This document shows, piece after piece, positions 1 through 8,230 of a stretch of DNA of 64,000 nt. A program made the position numbers and the translations under genes. The stretch lies in assembly GCA_002716385.1 (NCBI GenBank), contig PBAX01000015.1, positions 1 through 64,000 of the forward strand. The letters are read 5' to 3'. Source of the DNA: Phycisphaerae bacterium. Its GTDB lineage: Bacteria; Planctomycetota; Phycisphaerae; Phycisphaerales; SM1A02. Each line of letters begins with the position of its first letter. Within the stretch, counting starts at the first letter, position 1. Below the pieces are notes generated by a model. It was given only the letters and a program-made list of their open reading frames with translations, made no database searches and was not told the DNA's origin.

Positions 1-762
1 AAGGCCTCGGCCAAGAAGGCTGCCTCCAAGAAGAAGACCACGGCCAAGAAGGCTGCCTCCAAGAAGAAGACCACGGCCAAGAAGGCAGCCTCCAAGAAGA
101 AGACCGCGGCCAAGAAGACCACCTCCAAGAAGAAGACAGCTTCCAAGAAGAAGGCGGAGTCAAAGAAGGGTACGGACAACAAGGCTGAGGCCGCGCCCAC
201 TCGTCGTAAAAGACGTCAGACCGTTGTGGAGGCCGTACTGGCTTCTGAAACGGATTCACGTGGGTTCGTGATGATCAATGGTCGTCGCATCAGGCGGATC
301 TCCGCTGAGGCTTCAAAGAAGACTCGAAAACGATCATCCTCAGCCGTCGACTCGGCGAAGGCCAAGAAGGCTGCGGACGACAAGCCGGTTAAGACCAAAC
401 TCACGAAGCAGGAACTCACGCACTTCCGCGATCTCTTGATATCCAAGCGGAAGGAGCTTCTCGCAGCAGTGGACTCCATGGAGTTCGAGGCCTTGCGTTC
501 AGATGATGGCGATACATCCAGCATGCCGATCCACATGGCGGATGTCGGTTCCGACGCCTATGAGCAGGATCTCATGCTTGGAATGGCCGCCAGTGAAAGG
601 CAGCGAATTCGAGACATCGACGACGCGCTCAAGCGGATCCAGAATTCCACCTATGGCGTCTGTGAACTGACCAGAAAGCCGATTTCCAAGAAGCGGCTCA
701 ATGCCAAGCCATGGGCGAAGTACACGATCGATTCGGCTCGCAAGATAGAGCGAGGCCTGTGA
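1..762 (+). CDS. DksA/TraR-family protein with Lys/Ala-rich N-terminal repeats (5' partial)
   Basis: The reading frame is open from base 1, so the gene starts before the window; the GTG at 226 in the ORF track is internal. The visible N-terminus is a histone-H1-like tail of repeated KKAASKKKTTA units. The C-terminal ~110 residues match the DksA/TraR family: a coiled coil (FRDLLISKRKELL), an acidic tip region (MADVGSDAYEQD) and a C-terminal GVCELTRKPISKKRLNAKPW segment. DksA proteins bind RNA polymerase through the secondary channel. The usual zinc finger has two CxxC pairs; here only the first Cys (GVCEL) remains, so zinc binding is probably lost. The basic tail suggests nucleic-acid binding (inference). 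The stop overlaps the start of lspA. Confidence 0.85.
   Translation, partial: KASAKKAASKKKTTAKKAASKKKTTAKKAASKKKTAAKKTTSKKKTASKKKAESKKGTDNKAEAAPTRRKRRQTVVEAVLASETDSRGFVMINGRRIRRISAEASKKTRKRSSSAVDSAKAKKAADDKPVKTKLTKQELTHFRDLLISKRKELLAAVDSMEFEALRSDDGDTSSMPIHMADVGSDAYEQDLMLGMAASERQRIRDIDDALKRIQNSTYGVCELTRKPISKKRLNAKPWAKYTIDSARKIERGL
13..111 (+). repeat. three tandem 33-bp coding repeats (KKAASKKKTTA)
   Basis: Three head-to-tail copies of a 33-bp unit beginning aagaaggctgcctccaagaa lie at 13-45, 46-78 and 79-111. The third differs from the others at only two positions. Degenerate copies continue to about 160 and a partial copy precedes base 13. They encode 11-residue Lys/Ala/Ser/Thr units. Near-identity at the DNA level implies recent expansion or homogenisation. 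Confidence 0.9.
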
Positions 763-1418
763 CCCAGGCGGCAGCTGATCAACGTACGTGGTCATCCCCC
801 AAATGCTGGCTGGTGCTTGTTGTGGTCATGGCTGTCGGCCTCTCCGCGGATCTGATTACAAAGCAATGGGCGTTTGATTCGGTGGCAGGTACTCCAGTCG
901 TCGTTTCCAGACATGCCTTGATCGAAAATCCCGGATTCAATCCGATTCCCCCTCACCAAAGCGTGGTCGTAATACCAGGCAGATTGCTCAATCTCCATCT
1001 CGTGCTGAATTCAGGTGCAGTGTTCGGCATAGGCAGCGAGCAGAGAGGTTTTTTCATCGGCTTCACGCTCGTTGCGATCGTGGTGGCGTTGTACATCTTC
1101 GGATGGCAGACCAGACGATCTAGCTTGATGGCTCATGTGGGAATCGGGCTCGTCATGGCGGGTGCTTTGGGAAATCTCTGGGACAGGCTGGCCATTGGTC
1201 GGGTCAGGGACTTCCTTCATATGTTTCCCGATCGACATCTACCCTTCGGCCTGCAGTGGCCAGGTGGAGGATCGGAGGTCTTCCCATGGATATTCAACAT
1301 CGCGGATGTCCTGTTACTGTGTGGAATGGGGATCCTGCTGATTCATCTCCATCTGGCCGATCGTCGAGAGCAGCGTCTGCAGCAGGCCTCGGCCAATCCT
1401 TCCAAATCCGAATCCTGA
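759..1418 (+). CDS. lspA: lipoprotein signal peptidase (signal peptidase II)
   Basis: This inner-membrane aspartyl protease removes signal peptides from diacylglyceryl-modified prolipoproteins. Four hydrophobic segments are visible. Family motifs are SADLITKQWAF in the first helix, NSGAVFGI, the GNLWDRLAIGRVRDF block with the first catalytic Asp, and FNIADVLL with the second. The chosen start is the GTG at 759, overlapping the preceding stop (GTGA), which gives 219 residues; the upstream ATG at 711 lies inside the DksA-like gene. Two loops are longer than in E. coli LspA: about 20 residues before the NSGA block and about 15 between the two catalytic aspartates. Many lipobox proteins in the window would be its substrates. 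Confidence 0.92.
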   Translation: MTQAAADQRTWSSPKCWLVLVVVMAVGLSADLITKQWAFDSVAGTPVVVSRHALIENPGFNPIPPHQSVVVIPGRLLNLHLVLNSGAVFGIGSEQRGFFIGFTLVAIVVALYIFGWQTRRSSLMAHVGIGLVMAGALGNLWDRLAIGRVRDFLHMFPDRHLPFGLQWPGGGSEVFPWIFNIADVLLLCGMGILLIHLHLADRREQRLQQASANPSKSES

Positions 1419-1498
1419 CCCCCTGAAGGCCGCTTCGGCCAACCTGAGCTGGACGTCGCGCAACGGACTGCCCAAGGTTGATTACAATGCTCCGCTTG

Positions 1499-1585
1499 GG
1501 ACAGGTGTCCGAGTGGCTTAAGGAGCACGCTTGGAAAGCGTGTGTGCGTTTTTGCGTACCGTGGGTTCGAATCCCACCCTGTCCG
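1499..1585 (+). tRNA. tRNA-Ser (anticodon GGA)
   Basis: Acceptor arms GGACAGG (1499-1505) and CCTGTCC (1578-1584) pair perfectly. The anticodon stem CACGC/GCGTG closes the loop TTGGAAA, giving anticodon GGA. A long variable arm (gtgtgcgtttttgcgtac) is typical of class II tRNA-Ser. The T arm is GTGGGTTCGAATCCCAC. CCA is not encoded. It lies 39 bp upstream of tRNA-Pro and is probably co-transcribed with it. Confidence 0.97.
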
Positions 1586-1624
1586 CTTCGTCACGTCGCC
1601 CCGCGAATGGGGCGGCGTGTTGCC

Positions 1625-1698
1625 CGGGCTGTAGCGCAGCTTGGTAGCGCGCTTGACTGGGGGTCAAGAGGTCGACGGTTCGAATCCGTCCAGCCCGA
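1625..1698 (+). tRNA. tRNA-Pro (anticodon GGG)
   Basis: Acceptor arms CGGGCTG (1625-1631) and CAGCCCG (1691-1697) pair perfectly. The anticodon stem CTTGA/TCAAG closes the loop CTGGGGG, giving anticodon GGG. The D arm (GCGCAGCTTGGTAGCGC) and T arm (GACGGTTCGAATCCGTC) are canonical. CCA is not encoded. A strong hairpin follows at once. Confidence 0.97.
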
Positions 1699-1700
1699 TT

Positions 1701-1735
1701 CGGCTCGGTCATCTGACCGAGCCGATCATCACTTT
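1701..1735 (+). terminator. hairpin after tRNA-Pro, probable intrinsic terminator
   Basis: A perfect 11-bp inverted repeat (cggctcggtca, 2-nt loop, tgaccgagccg; 1701-1724) starts 2 nt after tRNA-Pro and is followed by a short tttt about 10 nt later. It probably ends the tRNA transcript and may also serve the convergent gene ending at 1782. Confidence 0.7.
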
Positions 1736-1781
1736 TGGAATGTGTGAATACCGGATTCACCCGATAGCGGATGCCTGCTGA

Positions 1782-3125
1782 TCAGGGCCAGCTTGTCTTA
1801 TTGGAATTGGATTGGGTGCCGTCTTGGATCGAGGCGTGCAAATGGTGCACTTTCCAATCCGATTGCTCATCTTGCCGTTTCATCACCACGGTCCACCAGC
1901 CAGTCTTGTTGTATTGGTGATCGGTCTGAAAAGTGGCAATGGCTGTTTTTTCATTTTTCTGGACTGTGAGGTTCTGGGGATTCTTCGGCAAGGGGTAGCT
2001 GGCATCGGACATCTTGCTGGTCTCGTGGAAGGAAGGCTTGAATGCATTTGCAAGTTCGGTTCCGTTTTCCAGACGGTGTACTCGGGCGGGTGTCGACAGA
2101 AATCCGGTTGCCGATGGGGCGAAGGTATTGGCGAATCGATCCCAGTCCAGATTGTTCGATGCCTCGACCAGCTTATCCAGATGATTGTCGATTTCCTCAC
2201 GCGAGGCGGGGCGGGGATTGTCCCTCATGGAAGTGTTTTCAGCGATCGTCTCCGTCGATCGCGAAGGGTCGTGGTTGGTTGTGACGACCACGAGTGTTCC
2301 GTCGTTCAGTTGGATGACGCCCGGATCCGAGCCGGGGATTGGCAGCGATGGCCCCGCTTTCCAGACGCCATCGCTTTGGCGGCTTGCCGTCCAGATTCCG
2401 GCATTGCTGGAGGTTCCATAGAAAGTCAATTGCCCATCAGTTTCAAGCAGACATCCGAGCCATTGATTGTTGATGCCGATTGTAGGTAGATCGTCCTGTC
2501 GACTGAAGACCAGTCCATCCCGAGAACGTGCGGAATAGCCGCCTTGCCCGTTTCCAGGCGGGATCGGTGCGATGAGTTCATACATGCCGGAGCTCTGGGC
2601 TACGGCACAGTTCATAACGGGTGAGTCCGGGACAGCGAAGCGATCGCCTCTCTCGTACGTCCAGTTGATGCCATTGGAGGATATGGCGGAACCGATGCTC
2701 GGAATTGATGTGGCGGGATCGTTCCCCTGCATGAAGGTGAAATACATCCGCATTCTTCCATCCGGAAGACGAATGATCGTCGGATCGAATGGGAAGCGAG
2801 TTCGGGCTGGCAATCCGGGAATTTCCGCAGGTGTCGCATCCGTCCAGGTCCTTCCACCATCATTGGAGAAGTGGACCGCGATATGGTCGAACATGTCCGG
2901 GATATCCGGAGGGAACCATTGATGGGCGATGATCAAGGAGTCATCATCCATCCGGCAGATGGTCGGCACGGCCGCATTTGGAATTCTGGCAACCAGCGTC
3001 GTATCGCCCGTGGTCGCGACCCGATGGACCAGGATTTCGTGATCGCTGCGGAGGGGCTGCCCCGTGTCAGAAGGCAGGAGTCCGAGCCAGAGAGCTAGAT
3101 TAAACGTGATTGTGAGTAGCGGCAT
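1782..3125 (-). CDS. sialidase/BNR-repeat-like protein with C-terminal SnoaL/DUF4440-like domain
   Basis: The 447-residue protein begins with a hydrophobic export-type segment. Residues about 40-310 look like a sialidase-type beta-propeller: an ARIP motif resembling the FRIP box of sialidases, an Asp box (SNDGGRTW) and repeated hydrophobic strands. Residues about 315-430, starting near REEIDNHLDKLVEA, resemble an NTF2-like SnoaL/DUF4440 domain. It may bind or hydrolyse a glycan outside the cytoplasm, but the full set of sialidase catalytic arginines, Tyr and Glu could not be confirmed, so an enzyme activity is not assured. It ends 22 bp from the ORF-track tRNA region and is convergent with the tRNAs. 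Confidence 0.7.
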   Translation of the reverse strand: MPLLTITFNLALWLGLLPSDTGQPLRSDHEILVHRVATTGDTTLVARIPNAAVPTICRMDDDSLIIAHQWFPPDIPDMFDHIAVHFSNDGGRTWTDATPAEIPGLPARTRFPFDPTIIRLPDGRMRMYFTFMQGNDPATSIPSIGSAISSNGINWTYERGDRFAVPDSPVMNCAVAQSSGMYELIAPIPPGNGQGGYSARSRDGLVFSRQDDLPTIGINNQWLGCLLETDGQLTFYGTSSNAGIWTASRQSDGVWKAGPSLPIPGSDPGVIQLNDGTLVVVTTNHDPSRSTETIAENTSMRDNPRPASREEIDNHLDKLVEASNNLDWDRFANTFAPSATGFLSTPARVHRLENGTELANAFKPSFHETSKMSDASYPLPKNPQNLTVQKNEKTAIATFQTDHQYNKTGWWTVVMKRQDEQSDWKVHHLHASIQDGTQSNSNKTSWP

Positions 3126-3192
3126 TGGGTGGAGCCCTCATTGAAAGCTGGTTGGTTACCGGTCCAGGTTCCGGCTCCGGTACAGTACACAC

Positions 3193-3834
3193 ATGGACAA
3201 GAACTGCCATCCGAATTTGACCATACTCGACCACCCTTTGATTCAGGACAAGATGCGACGGCTTAGGGATCAGGGGACCCCACCGACGGATTTCCGTCGT
3301 CTCATCAGCCAGGTGGCGGGATTGATGACGTTTCAGGCAAGTCGGGATCTGGCCATTGAGGAGACTCGAGTCAGCACGCCGATGGAAGAGACATCGGCCG
3401 CACGATTGGCTGCGCCAGTCACACTGGTTCCGATCCTGAGGGCTGGTCTGGGAATGGTCGAGGGTATTGTTTCGCTGGTGTCCGAAGCGAACGTGGGGCA
3501 CATAGGTCTCTACAGGGATGAGGAGACGCTCAAACCGGTTGCCTACTACTGCAAGTTGCCCCCGATGGTGGCTGAGGGTCCGGTCTTTCTGGTGGATCCG
3601 ATGCTTGCGACAGGTGGTTCGGCCATCGAGGCAACGGAGGTGTTGAAGTCCCATGGTTGCCGAGACATTCGTTTGATCTGTCTAGTGGCGGCCCCAGAGG
3701 GGGTCGAAGCCATGGCTGAATCGCATTCGGATGTGCAGATCTTCGTGGCGGCACTTGATCGTCAGCTCAATGAGAATGGCTACATCGTTCCTGGACTGGG
3801 CGATGCCGGCGATCGGATTTTCGGAACAAAATGA
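3193..3834 (+). CDS. upp: uracil phosphoribosyltransferase
   Basis: This enzyme converts uracil and PRPP to UMP in the cytoplasm (pyrimidine salvage). Its 213 residues are normal for the family. Diagnostic motifs are VPILRAGLGMVEG, the PRPP-binding loop VDPMLATGGSA and the C-terminal uracil-binding GLGDAGDRIFGT. It is divergent from the sialidase-like gene and stands alone; the dihydroorotase of de novo UMP synthesis is elsewhere in this window. Confidence 0.96.
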   Translation: MDKNCHPNLTILDHPLIQDKMRRLRDQGTPPTDFRRLISQVAGLMTFQASRDLAIEETRVSTPMEETSAARLAAPVTLVPILRAGLGMVEGIVSLVSEANVGHIGLYRDEETLKPVAYYCKLPPMVAEGPVFLVDPMLATGGSAIEATEVLKSHGCRDIRLICLVAAPEGVEAMAESHSDVQIFVAALDRQLNENGYIVPGLGDAGDRIFGTK

Positions 3835-4044
3835 TCGAGAATGACCCAATTCGCCCTCAAGAGCGACCAAGTCTCCATTTAACACCTAGTTTGCTTTGAG
3901 TTCTACGACTGTCGAGTTATTGTCAGTTCTCAGGGACACATTGGATTGGAAGGCCGTATGGTCTGGTGTGTTCAATGCGATGAGCGACCCCGAGCTCATG
4001 ACATCAATTCCGAATCTTGCTCCGGGTCCAAGGATGAAATGCAA

Positions 4045-5091
4045 ATGAACAAATGGCTCCTGACAACATCGGTTGTCCTCACCAGTACCACGATCGCCCT
4101 GGCTGACAGCACGACTCGGCTGGGCTGTGACTCCGACATAAACGGTGATGTCGTCGTTGATGTGAGCGATGTCCTCGACATCGTGTCCGCCTGGAATACG
4201 CCATCCCACGACACCAATGGTGATGGGAACTGCGGTGTGTACGAGATTCTTCAGGTGCTGGATGAATTCGGACGAACGTGTCATCCCTTCGTCAACGATG
4301 TTCAGGTTGCCATGGACTATGACGCCGGAGTCGCCATCATCACCGGGACCGGATTGGCGGACCATGTGATGGGCCCATTCGATGGCAGTGGTACCTGTGA
4401 CAATCCCAATACACCGACGGATCAGGATTTCGAGTGGAGAATTCCGCTGAAACCTGTTCGAACGAGCAATCCTGGAGTCGATCTGCTGAATAGGTTCGGA
4501 GCGGTCGGCGTTTGCATAAACGGTGTCTCGACCTACAACCCGTATGACGGCGGTGGCGTCGACGCACCAAGCACGATCTGCATGGACGATTACAACGGCC
4601 ATCCATCGCCCGATGGTTCCTATCACTATCACCAGGCATCGGACTGGGCCTATGACACGGATTCATCCGGGCACTCCATCCTGATGGGGTATCAGTTCGA
4701 TGGTTTTCCGATCTATGGACCCTACGAAACCAGTGGAGTCTTCGCGAAGAATCTCACGGGAGACGAAGCGCTTGACGCCTGCAATGGTCATGAGGATCCG
4801 ATCCGCGGTTACCACTATCACGCGATTTCCTACGAGCTGGATGCTGGCGGATTTCCATGGATTTCTGGGTGCTATGCCGGTGTGCCCGAGGAAAGCAACT
4901 TCCAGGGGGGCGGTGGGCCGCCTCCGCCGGGTGGTTGCAGCGGTTGTGCCAGCGTGATGGCACCTCCGCCGGTGTGCTTCTGTCTGGAGGGTCAGCCCGA
5001 GTATGCCTCCTGCTGCACCGTGTGGACTGATGGCGCCAATGGTCCTGACTGCTGCGAGGGTGCGGCTGCTTGTGGCTGGTCCTGTCCCTGA
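4045..5091 (+). CDS. secreted YHYH-domain protein with N-terminal dockerin-like repeats
   Basis: The start chosen is the ATG at 4045 (348 aa): it follows AAGGA and begins a clear signal peptide ending in ALA-D. The longer ORF from 3946 adds a non-signal stretch. Residues about 27-80 hold two dockerin-like segments (DINGDVVVDVSDVLDIV and DTNGDGNCGVYEIL). The rest is a YHYH domain with the motif twice (DGSYHYH and RGYHYH) plus GYQFDGFPIYGPYE. The C-terminus is rich in Gly, Pro and Cys. YHYH proteins are secreted and of unsettled function; the histidines suggest metal binding (inference). A dockerin at the N-terminus is unlike the C-terminal placement elsewhere in this window. A terminator follows. 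Confidence 0.85.
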   Translation: MNKWLLTTSVVLTSTTIALADSTTRLGCDSDINGDVVVDVSDVLDIVSAWNTPSHDTNGDGNCGVYEILQVLDEFGRTCHPFVNDVQVAMDYDAGVAIITGTGLADHVMGPFDGSGTCDNPNTPTDQDFEWRIPLKPVRTSNPGVDLLNRFGAVGVCINGVSTYNPYDGGGVDAPSTICMDDYNGHPSPDGSYHYHQASDWAYDTDSSGHSILMGYQFDGFPIYGPYETSGVFAKNLTGDEALDACNGHEDPIRGYHYHAISYELDAGGFPWISGCYAGVPEESNFQGGGGPPPPGGCSGCASVMAPPPVCFCLEGQPEYASCCTVWTDGANGPDCCEGAAACGWSCP

Positions 5092-5117
5092 TCAAATTCA
5101 AATGGAATATCAAGCAG

Positions 5118-5156
5118 CCTGACGGATACTCTGATCAGCGTCAGGGTGTTTTTCTT
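5118..5156 (+). terminator. intrinsic terminator after the YHYH gene
   Basis: cctgacg (5118-5124) pairs with cgtcagg (5139-5145), followed by gtgtttttcttt. The hairpin lies 27 bp after the stop at 5091. Confidence 0.8.
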
Positions 5157-5225
5157 TATCTGTCGATTCCAACCCGCAATGATTTGCGAAGTATTCTGTA
5201 GCGAAACGATTCAATGAGGTAGCCG

Positions 5226-5792
5226 ATGAAACTCTTGTTCATTCCATTCCTGTCGTTGGTTTTCAGCTTTGGTTGCGCATCAACTCAGCAGCAGTCGGGC
5301 AATCCAGTCCAGTCCGTTGCGCTCCAGGGCAAGCCGGGTGATGTGGTGGTGCTAATTTTCGCCAGTCCCGACTGCCCGATTTCAAATGCGCTTGCGCCGG
5401 AATACGAAAGGCAGCACAAGGATATGGTTGAAGCCGGCAATCGCTTCTATCTTGTTCATGCTCGAGCGGATGTGACTGAGGAGCGGGCCGCCAAGCACGC
5501 ATCCGATTACTCATTGACGATGCCGGTGATCATTGATTCAAGGCAGGTTCTTGTGAAGGCGATGAATGCGACCGTGACACCAGAGGCCGTTGTGCTCGTA
5601 TTCGATGAGAAGGGGAAGTGGTCCAAGGTCTATCAGGGCCGAATCAACGACCTGTACGCATCACTCGGGAATCGTCGTGATCATGCCACTCGTTTCTGGC
5701 TTCGTGATGCGGTTGAAGCGGCATCGAATGGCAATACGGTCGCAGTCGCCTACCGAGCTCCGCTTGGCTGCTACATCGAGAAGATGCCTTGA
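5226..5792 (+). CDS. redoxin (thioredoxin-fold) lipoprotein
   Basis: The 188-residue protein starts at an ATG preceded by a purine-rich stretch (gaggtagccg). The N-terminus is a lipoprotein-type signal (LVFSFGC). The mature part resembles the AhpC/Redoxin fold: VVLIFASPDCPISN, with one Cys where thioredoxins carry CxxC, then TMPVIIDSRQVLVKAM and the cis-Pro region VTPEAVVLVFDEKGKW. It ends with LGCYIE. The resolving Cys is absent, so it may act as a one-Cys peroxidase-like or binding domain. Its stop overlaps the TTG start of the next gene (TTGA). My recollection is that planctomycetes often fuse a redoxin like this to a cytochrome/copper module; here they are separate coupled genes. Confidence 0.82.
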   Translation: MKLLFIPFLSLVFSFGCASTQQQSGNPVQSVALQGKPGDVVVLIFASPDCPISNALAPEYERQHKDMVEAGNRFYLVHARADVTEERAAKHASDYSLTMPVIIDSRQVLVKAMNATVTPEAVVLVFDEKGKWSKVYQGRINDLYASLGNRRDHATRFWLRDAVEAASNGNTVAVAYRAPLGCYIEKMP

Positions 5793-7120
5793 TAACGGCC
5801 TTGCTCTGTCTGCTGTCATCGCCGCTTCTGGACTCGGATGGGCCGAGCTGGCATGGGGATGTCGAGGCCATCGTGAAGCAGCATTGCGGTGACTGCCATT
5901 CATCATCAGGCCCTGCACCATTTCCGCTCCAGAACTACGAGGATGTCGCCAATCGTTCCAGTTTCATCGAAGTGGTCGTTCGCGAAGGCATTATGCCTCC
6001 ATGGCTTCCATCAGCGTCCGGGCTTCCTCTCCAGTCCCATCGAGGAGTCTCCAAGCTTGAGATGCAGACCATTTCCAGCTGGATCAAGGGTGGTCTTCCG
6101 CGTGGGCAGGCCAGCGAAGTGTCTTCACATGGGGTGCCGGAGGTTTCTTCATCCAAGGCGGATGTTTCCATCCGAATGCCTGAGCCCTGGTCGATTCCGG
6201 CCGAAGGCGGAATGAACTGGGGACGACGGGAACGGGACAAGCGGACGTTCGTTTTGCCTCTGGGGAATCCTGAGCCCCTTCGAGTCAAGCAGATGCGATT
6301 CGAGACATCCGCTCCGAAGGCGGTTCATGCCGTTTCATTTCTGGCTGATGATGGAGGGTATGCCAGAGCCGTGGATGAACGGGAAGCTGGTCCGGGTCAC
6401 TACATGACAGGTGATGTGAATGACACACCTTCCGGCGCTTTGGGGAGTGTCGGTGTCGGAAGCAGGACACTTCTGCTTCCTTCGGGATATCACTGGGAGA
6501 TACCTGCCCGATCGGACATGGTGATGCAGGTGCACTACCGGCCCACCGGGCGATCATTGCCGATGCAGGAATCGCTGGATCTGTGGTTGTCGAAGGATGA
6601 TCCCGCCAGTCGCCCCGTACGAACCCTGCTTAACATGATCTGGCGTGTGGATGTGCCGGCTGGAGAGGTGTCCGAGTTGACTGAATCCTGGGTATTACCG
6701 GTGGATATCGATCTGATCGGCTTTACCACTCGAGGTTCCGGGGTACTCACCAGGCATGAGCTCTCGGCCACTTTGCCCGACGGTCAATCCTTAGATCTTC
6801 TGGACATTCCCGACTTCGACCCTCATTGGAGGCAGACCTGGCTGCTTCAGGAGATCAGGCGACTCCCCGCTGGAACGAAGATCGTCGGCTCATGGACCGT
6901 TGAGAACACGGAAAGCAATCCAAGAAATCCGTTCATCCCACTCGATCGCTATATCACTGCTCGTCGTACCGGGGTGTTGGCGACCATGCTTCATGTTGCA
7001 GCAGTCGATCCTGTCGAAGATGAGGCCTTGAAGGCTTGGCATCAGGGGATGGTTCGCTCCAGGCCCAGTGTTCAGAGAGCTCTCCAACCCCCGACTCAAC
7101 CTGTTTCAGAAGTGCCATGA
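5789..7120 (+). CDS. c-type haem and copper type II monooxygenase-like protein
   Basis: The 443-residue protein starts with TTG, overlapping the redoxin stop by 4 nt. Near residue 33 there is one CxxCH haem site (HCGDCH) in a planctomycete-type cytochrome domain ending near GIMPPWLP. The remaining ~300 residues resemble the copper type II ascorbate-dependent monooxygenase (PHM-like) fold, with SAPKAVHAVSF, AGPGHYMTGD and the copper-type strand MVMQVHYRPTG. It would act outside the cytoplasm, probably with the redoxin lipoprotein. Substrate unknown. Export of such a short leader (MITALLCLLSSPLL) is not certain. Confidence 0.75.
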   Translation: MITALLCLLSSPLLDSDGPSWHGDVEAIVKQHCGDCHSSSGPAPFPLQNYEDVANRSSFIEVVVREGIMPPWLPSASGLPLQSHRGVSKLEMQTISSWIKGGLPRGQASEVSSHGVPEVSSSKADVSIRMPEPWSIPAEGGMNWGRRERDKRTFVLPLGNPEPLRVKQMRFETSAPKAVHAVSFLADDGGYARAVDEREAGPGHYMTGDVNDTPSGALGSVGVGSRTLLLPSGYHWEIPARSDMVMQVHYRPTGRSLPMQESLDLWLSKDDPASRPVRTLLNMIWRVDVPAGEVSELTESWVLPVDIDLIGFTTRGSGVLTRHELSATLPDGQSLDLLDIPDFDPHWRQTWLLQEIRRLPAGTKIVGSWTVENTESNPRNPFIPLDRYITARRTGVLATMLHVAAVDPVEDEALKAWHQGMVRSRPSVQRALQPPTQPVSEVP

Positions 7121-7241
7121 TCCGGATGGCTGCTTCTCTGCTCGCTTGAAACTTGGTACCTCCGTGCGATAGTCTGCCATGCATGCACCTCATTCAGGTC
7201 ATTGCTTCAAGTCCAATGTTGATCAAAGGGGGATTCGTTCC

Positions 7242-7778
7242 ATGGCTCGCGTGATTTCAATTCTGCTACTGGCGTTTCTGATGATCGGTTGCTCGGCGAC
7301 CCCTGATACCCCAGAGGCACGTGATTCGCTGACTGATCAGGCTCAGTCGACGATGGCTAGATTCCGCGATTTCGATTCACGTACGAATGCCTTCTTCAGC
7401 AACGCCTACGGATACGCGGTATTCCCCAAGATCACAAAGGGTTCGGTGGGAATCGGTGGTGCCTATGGTCGTGGCGTGGTCTACAAGGCTGGCCAAATGG
7501 CTGGATACGCCGATGTCACTCAGGGCAGCATTGGTGCGCAGTTGGGTGGGATGTCCTGGTCGGAGATCGTCTTCTTCCAGAATCAATGGGCATATGACAA
7601 GTTCACGAGCAACGAGTTCGCGGCTTCCGCCGACGCGTCATGGGCTGGTCCCGATAAGGGAGGAGCCAACACATTGAACTACAGCAATGGCGTCATGATC
7701 TTCACCATGGATGCTCGAGGTTTCTCCGCGAGTGCTGCCGTGGGTGCTCAGCAATTCGAGTTTGAAGCGGCCAATTGA
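7242..7778 (+). CDS. SYLF/YSC84-domain lipoprotein
   Basis: The start is the ATG at 7242 (178 aa), with AAAGGGGG just upstream; the ORF track start at 7179 adds an unconvincing leader. A lipobox (LMIGC) gives a predicted lipoprotein. The rest matches the SYLF domain: AYGYAVFPKITKGSVGIGGAYGRG, then GSIGAQLGGMSWSEIVFF and the C-terminal GFSASAAVGAQQF. SYLF domains bind lipids in the eukaryotic Ysc84/SH3YL1 proteins; the bacterial role is unclear. The gene overlaps the next by TTGA. Confidence 0.9.
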   Translation: MARVISILLLAFLMIGCSATPDTPEARDSLTDQAQSTMARFRDFDSRTNAFFSNAYGYAVFPKITKGSVGIGGAYGRGVVYKAGQMAGYADVTQGSIGAQLGGMSWSEIVFFQNQWAYDKFTSNEFAASADASWAGPDKGGANTLNYSNGVMIFTMDARGFSASAAVGAQQFEFEAAN

Positions 7779-8230
7779 GTACTGAAGCCAACATCGAAGC
7801 CGGCTCCGAGTTCCTGATCGTAGGTGTCATCGAAACATCGATCTACGTCGATGACATGAAGCGTTCAGTTGATTTCTATCGGGAAATACTCGGGTTCTCG
7901 CTGGCGGATGCCGAGTCTGGTCGGCGTTTGACCGCCATGTGGGCAGGTCCCAGACAGGTGCTTCTCATCTGTCTTCGTGGTGGATCGGTCAAGCCCATCG
8001 AGATCAGGGGAGGCCGCATTCCGCCTCATGATGGACGGGGGCCGCTCCATGTGTGCTTTGGAGTTCCAGAGGAAAGCCGGGAGTCTTGGAGAAAGAGGTT
8101 GGCCATGAAAGATATTCCACTCACCGGTGAAGTTGACTGGTCCACTGGTGGATGGAGTCTCTATTTCGATGATCCCGATGGCCATGTAATCGAACTCAAG
8201 AGCTCCGACTGGTCTGGTCGGCCCATCTGA
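7775..8230 (+). CDS. VOC-family (glyoxalase/dioxygenase fold) protein
   Basis: The 151-residue protein starts with TTG in a 4-nt overlap with the SYLF gene. Two beta-alpha-beta-beta-beta modules are visible: VIETSIYVDDMKRSVDFYREILGF and the second half ending SLYFDDPDGHVIELKSSDW. HVIEL supplies the usual C-terminal metal-ligand Glu. The family includes glyoxalase I, dioxygenases and resistance proteins, and the exact reaction cannot be read from the sequence. No signal peptide is seen, so it is probably cytoplasmic. Confidence 0.88.
   Translation: MSTEANIEAGSEFLIVGVIETSIYVDDMKRSVDFYREILGFSLADAESGRRLTAMWAGPRQVLLICLRGGSVKPIEIRGGRIPPHDGRGPLHVCFGVPEESRESWRKRLAMKDIPLTGEVDWSTGGWSLYFDDPDGHVIELKSSDWSGRPI

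Noticed and set aside
13-111. 33-bp repeats considered as a CRISPR array
   Set aside because: The units are contiguous with no spacers and are translated in frame as part of the DksA-like protein.
1343-1760. Minus-strand ORFs (83 and 80 aa) with WDSNPRY and VGFEPT motifs
   Set aside because: These are the well-known false translations opposite tRNA genes; the tRNA-Ser and tRNA-Pro structures explain them.
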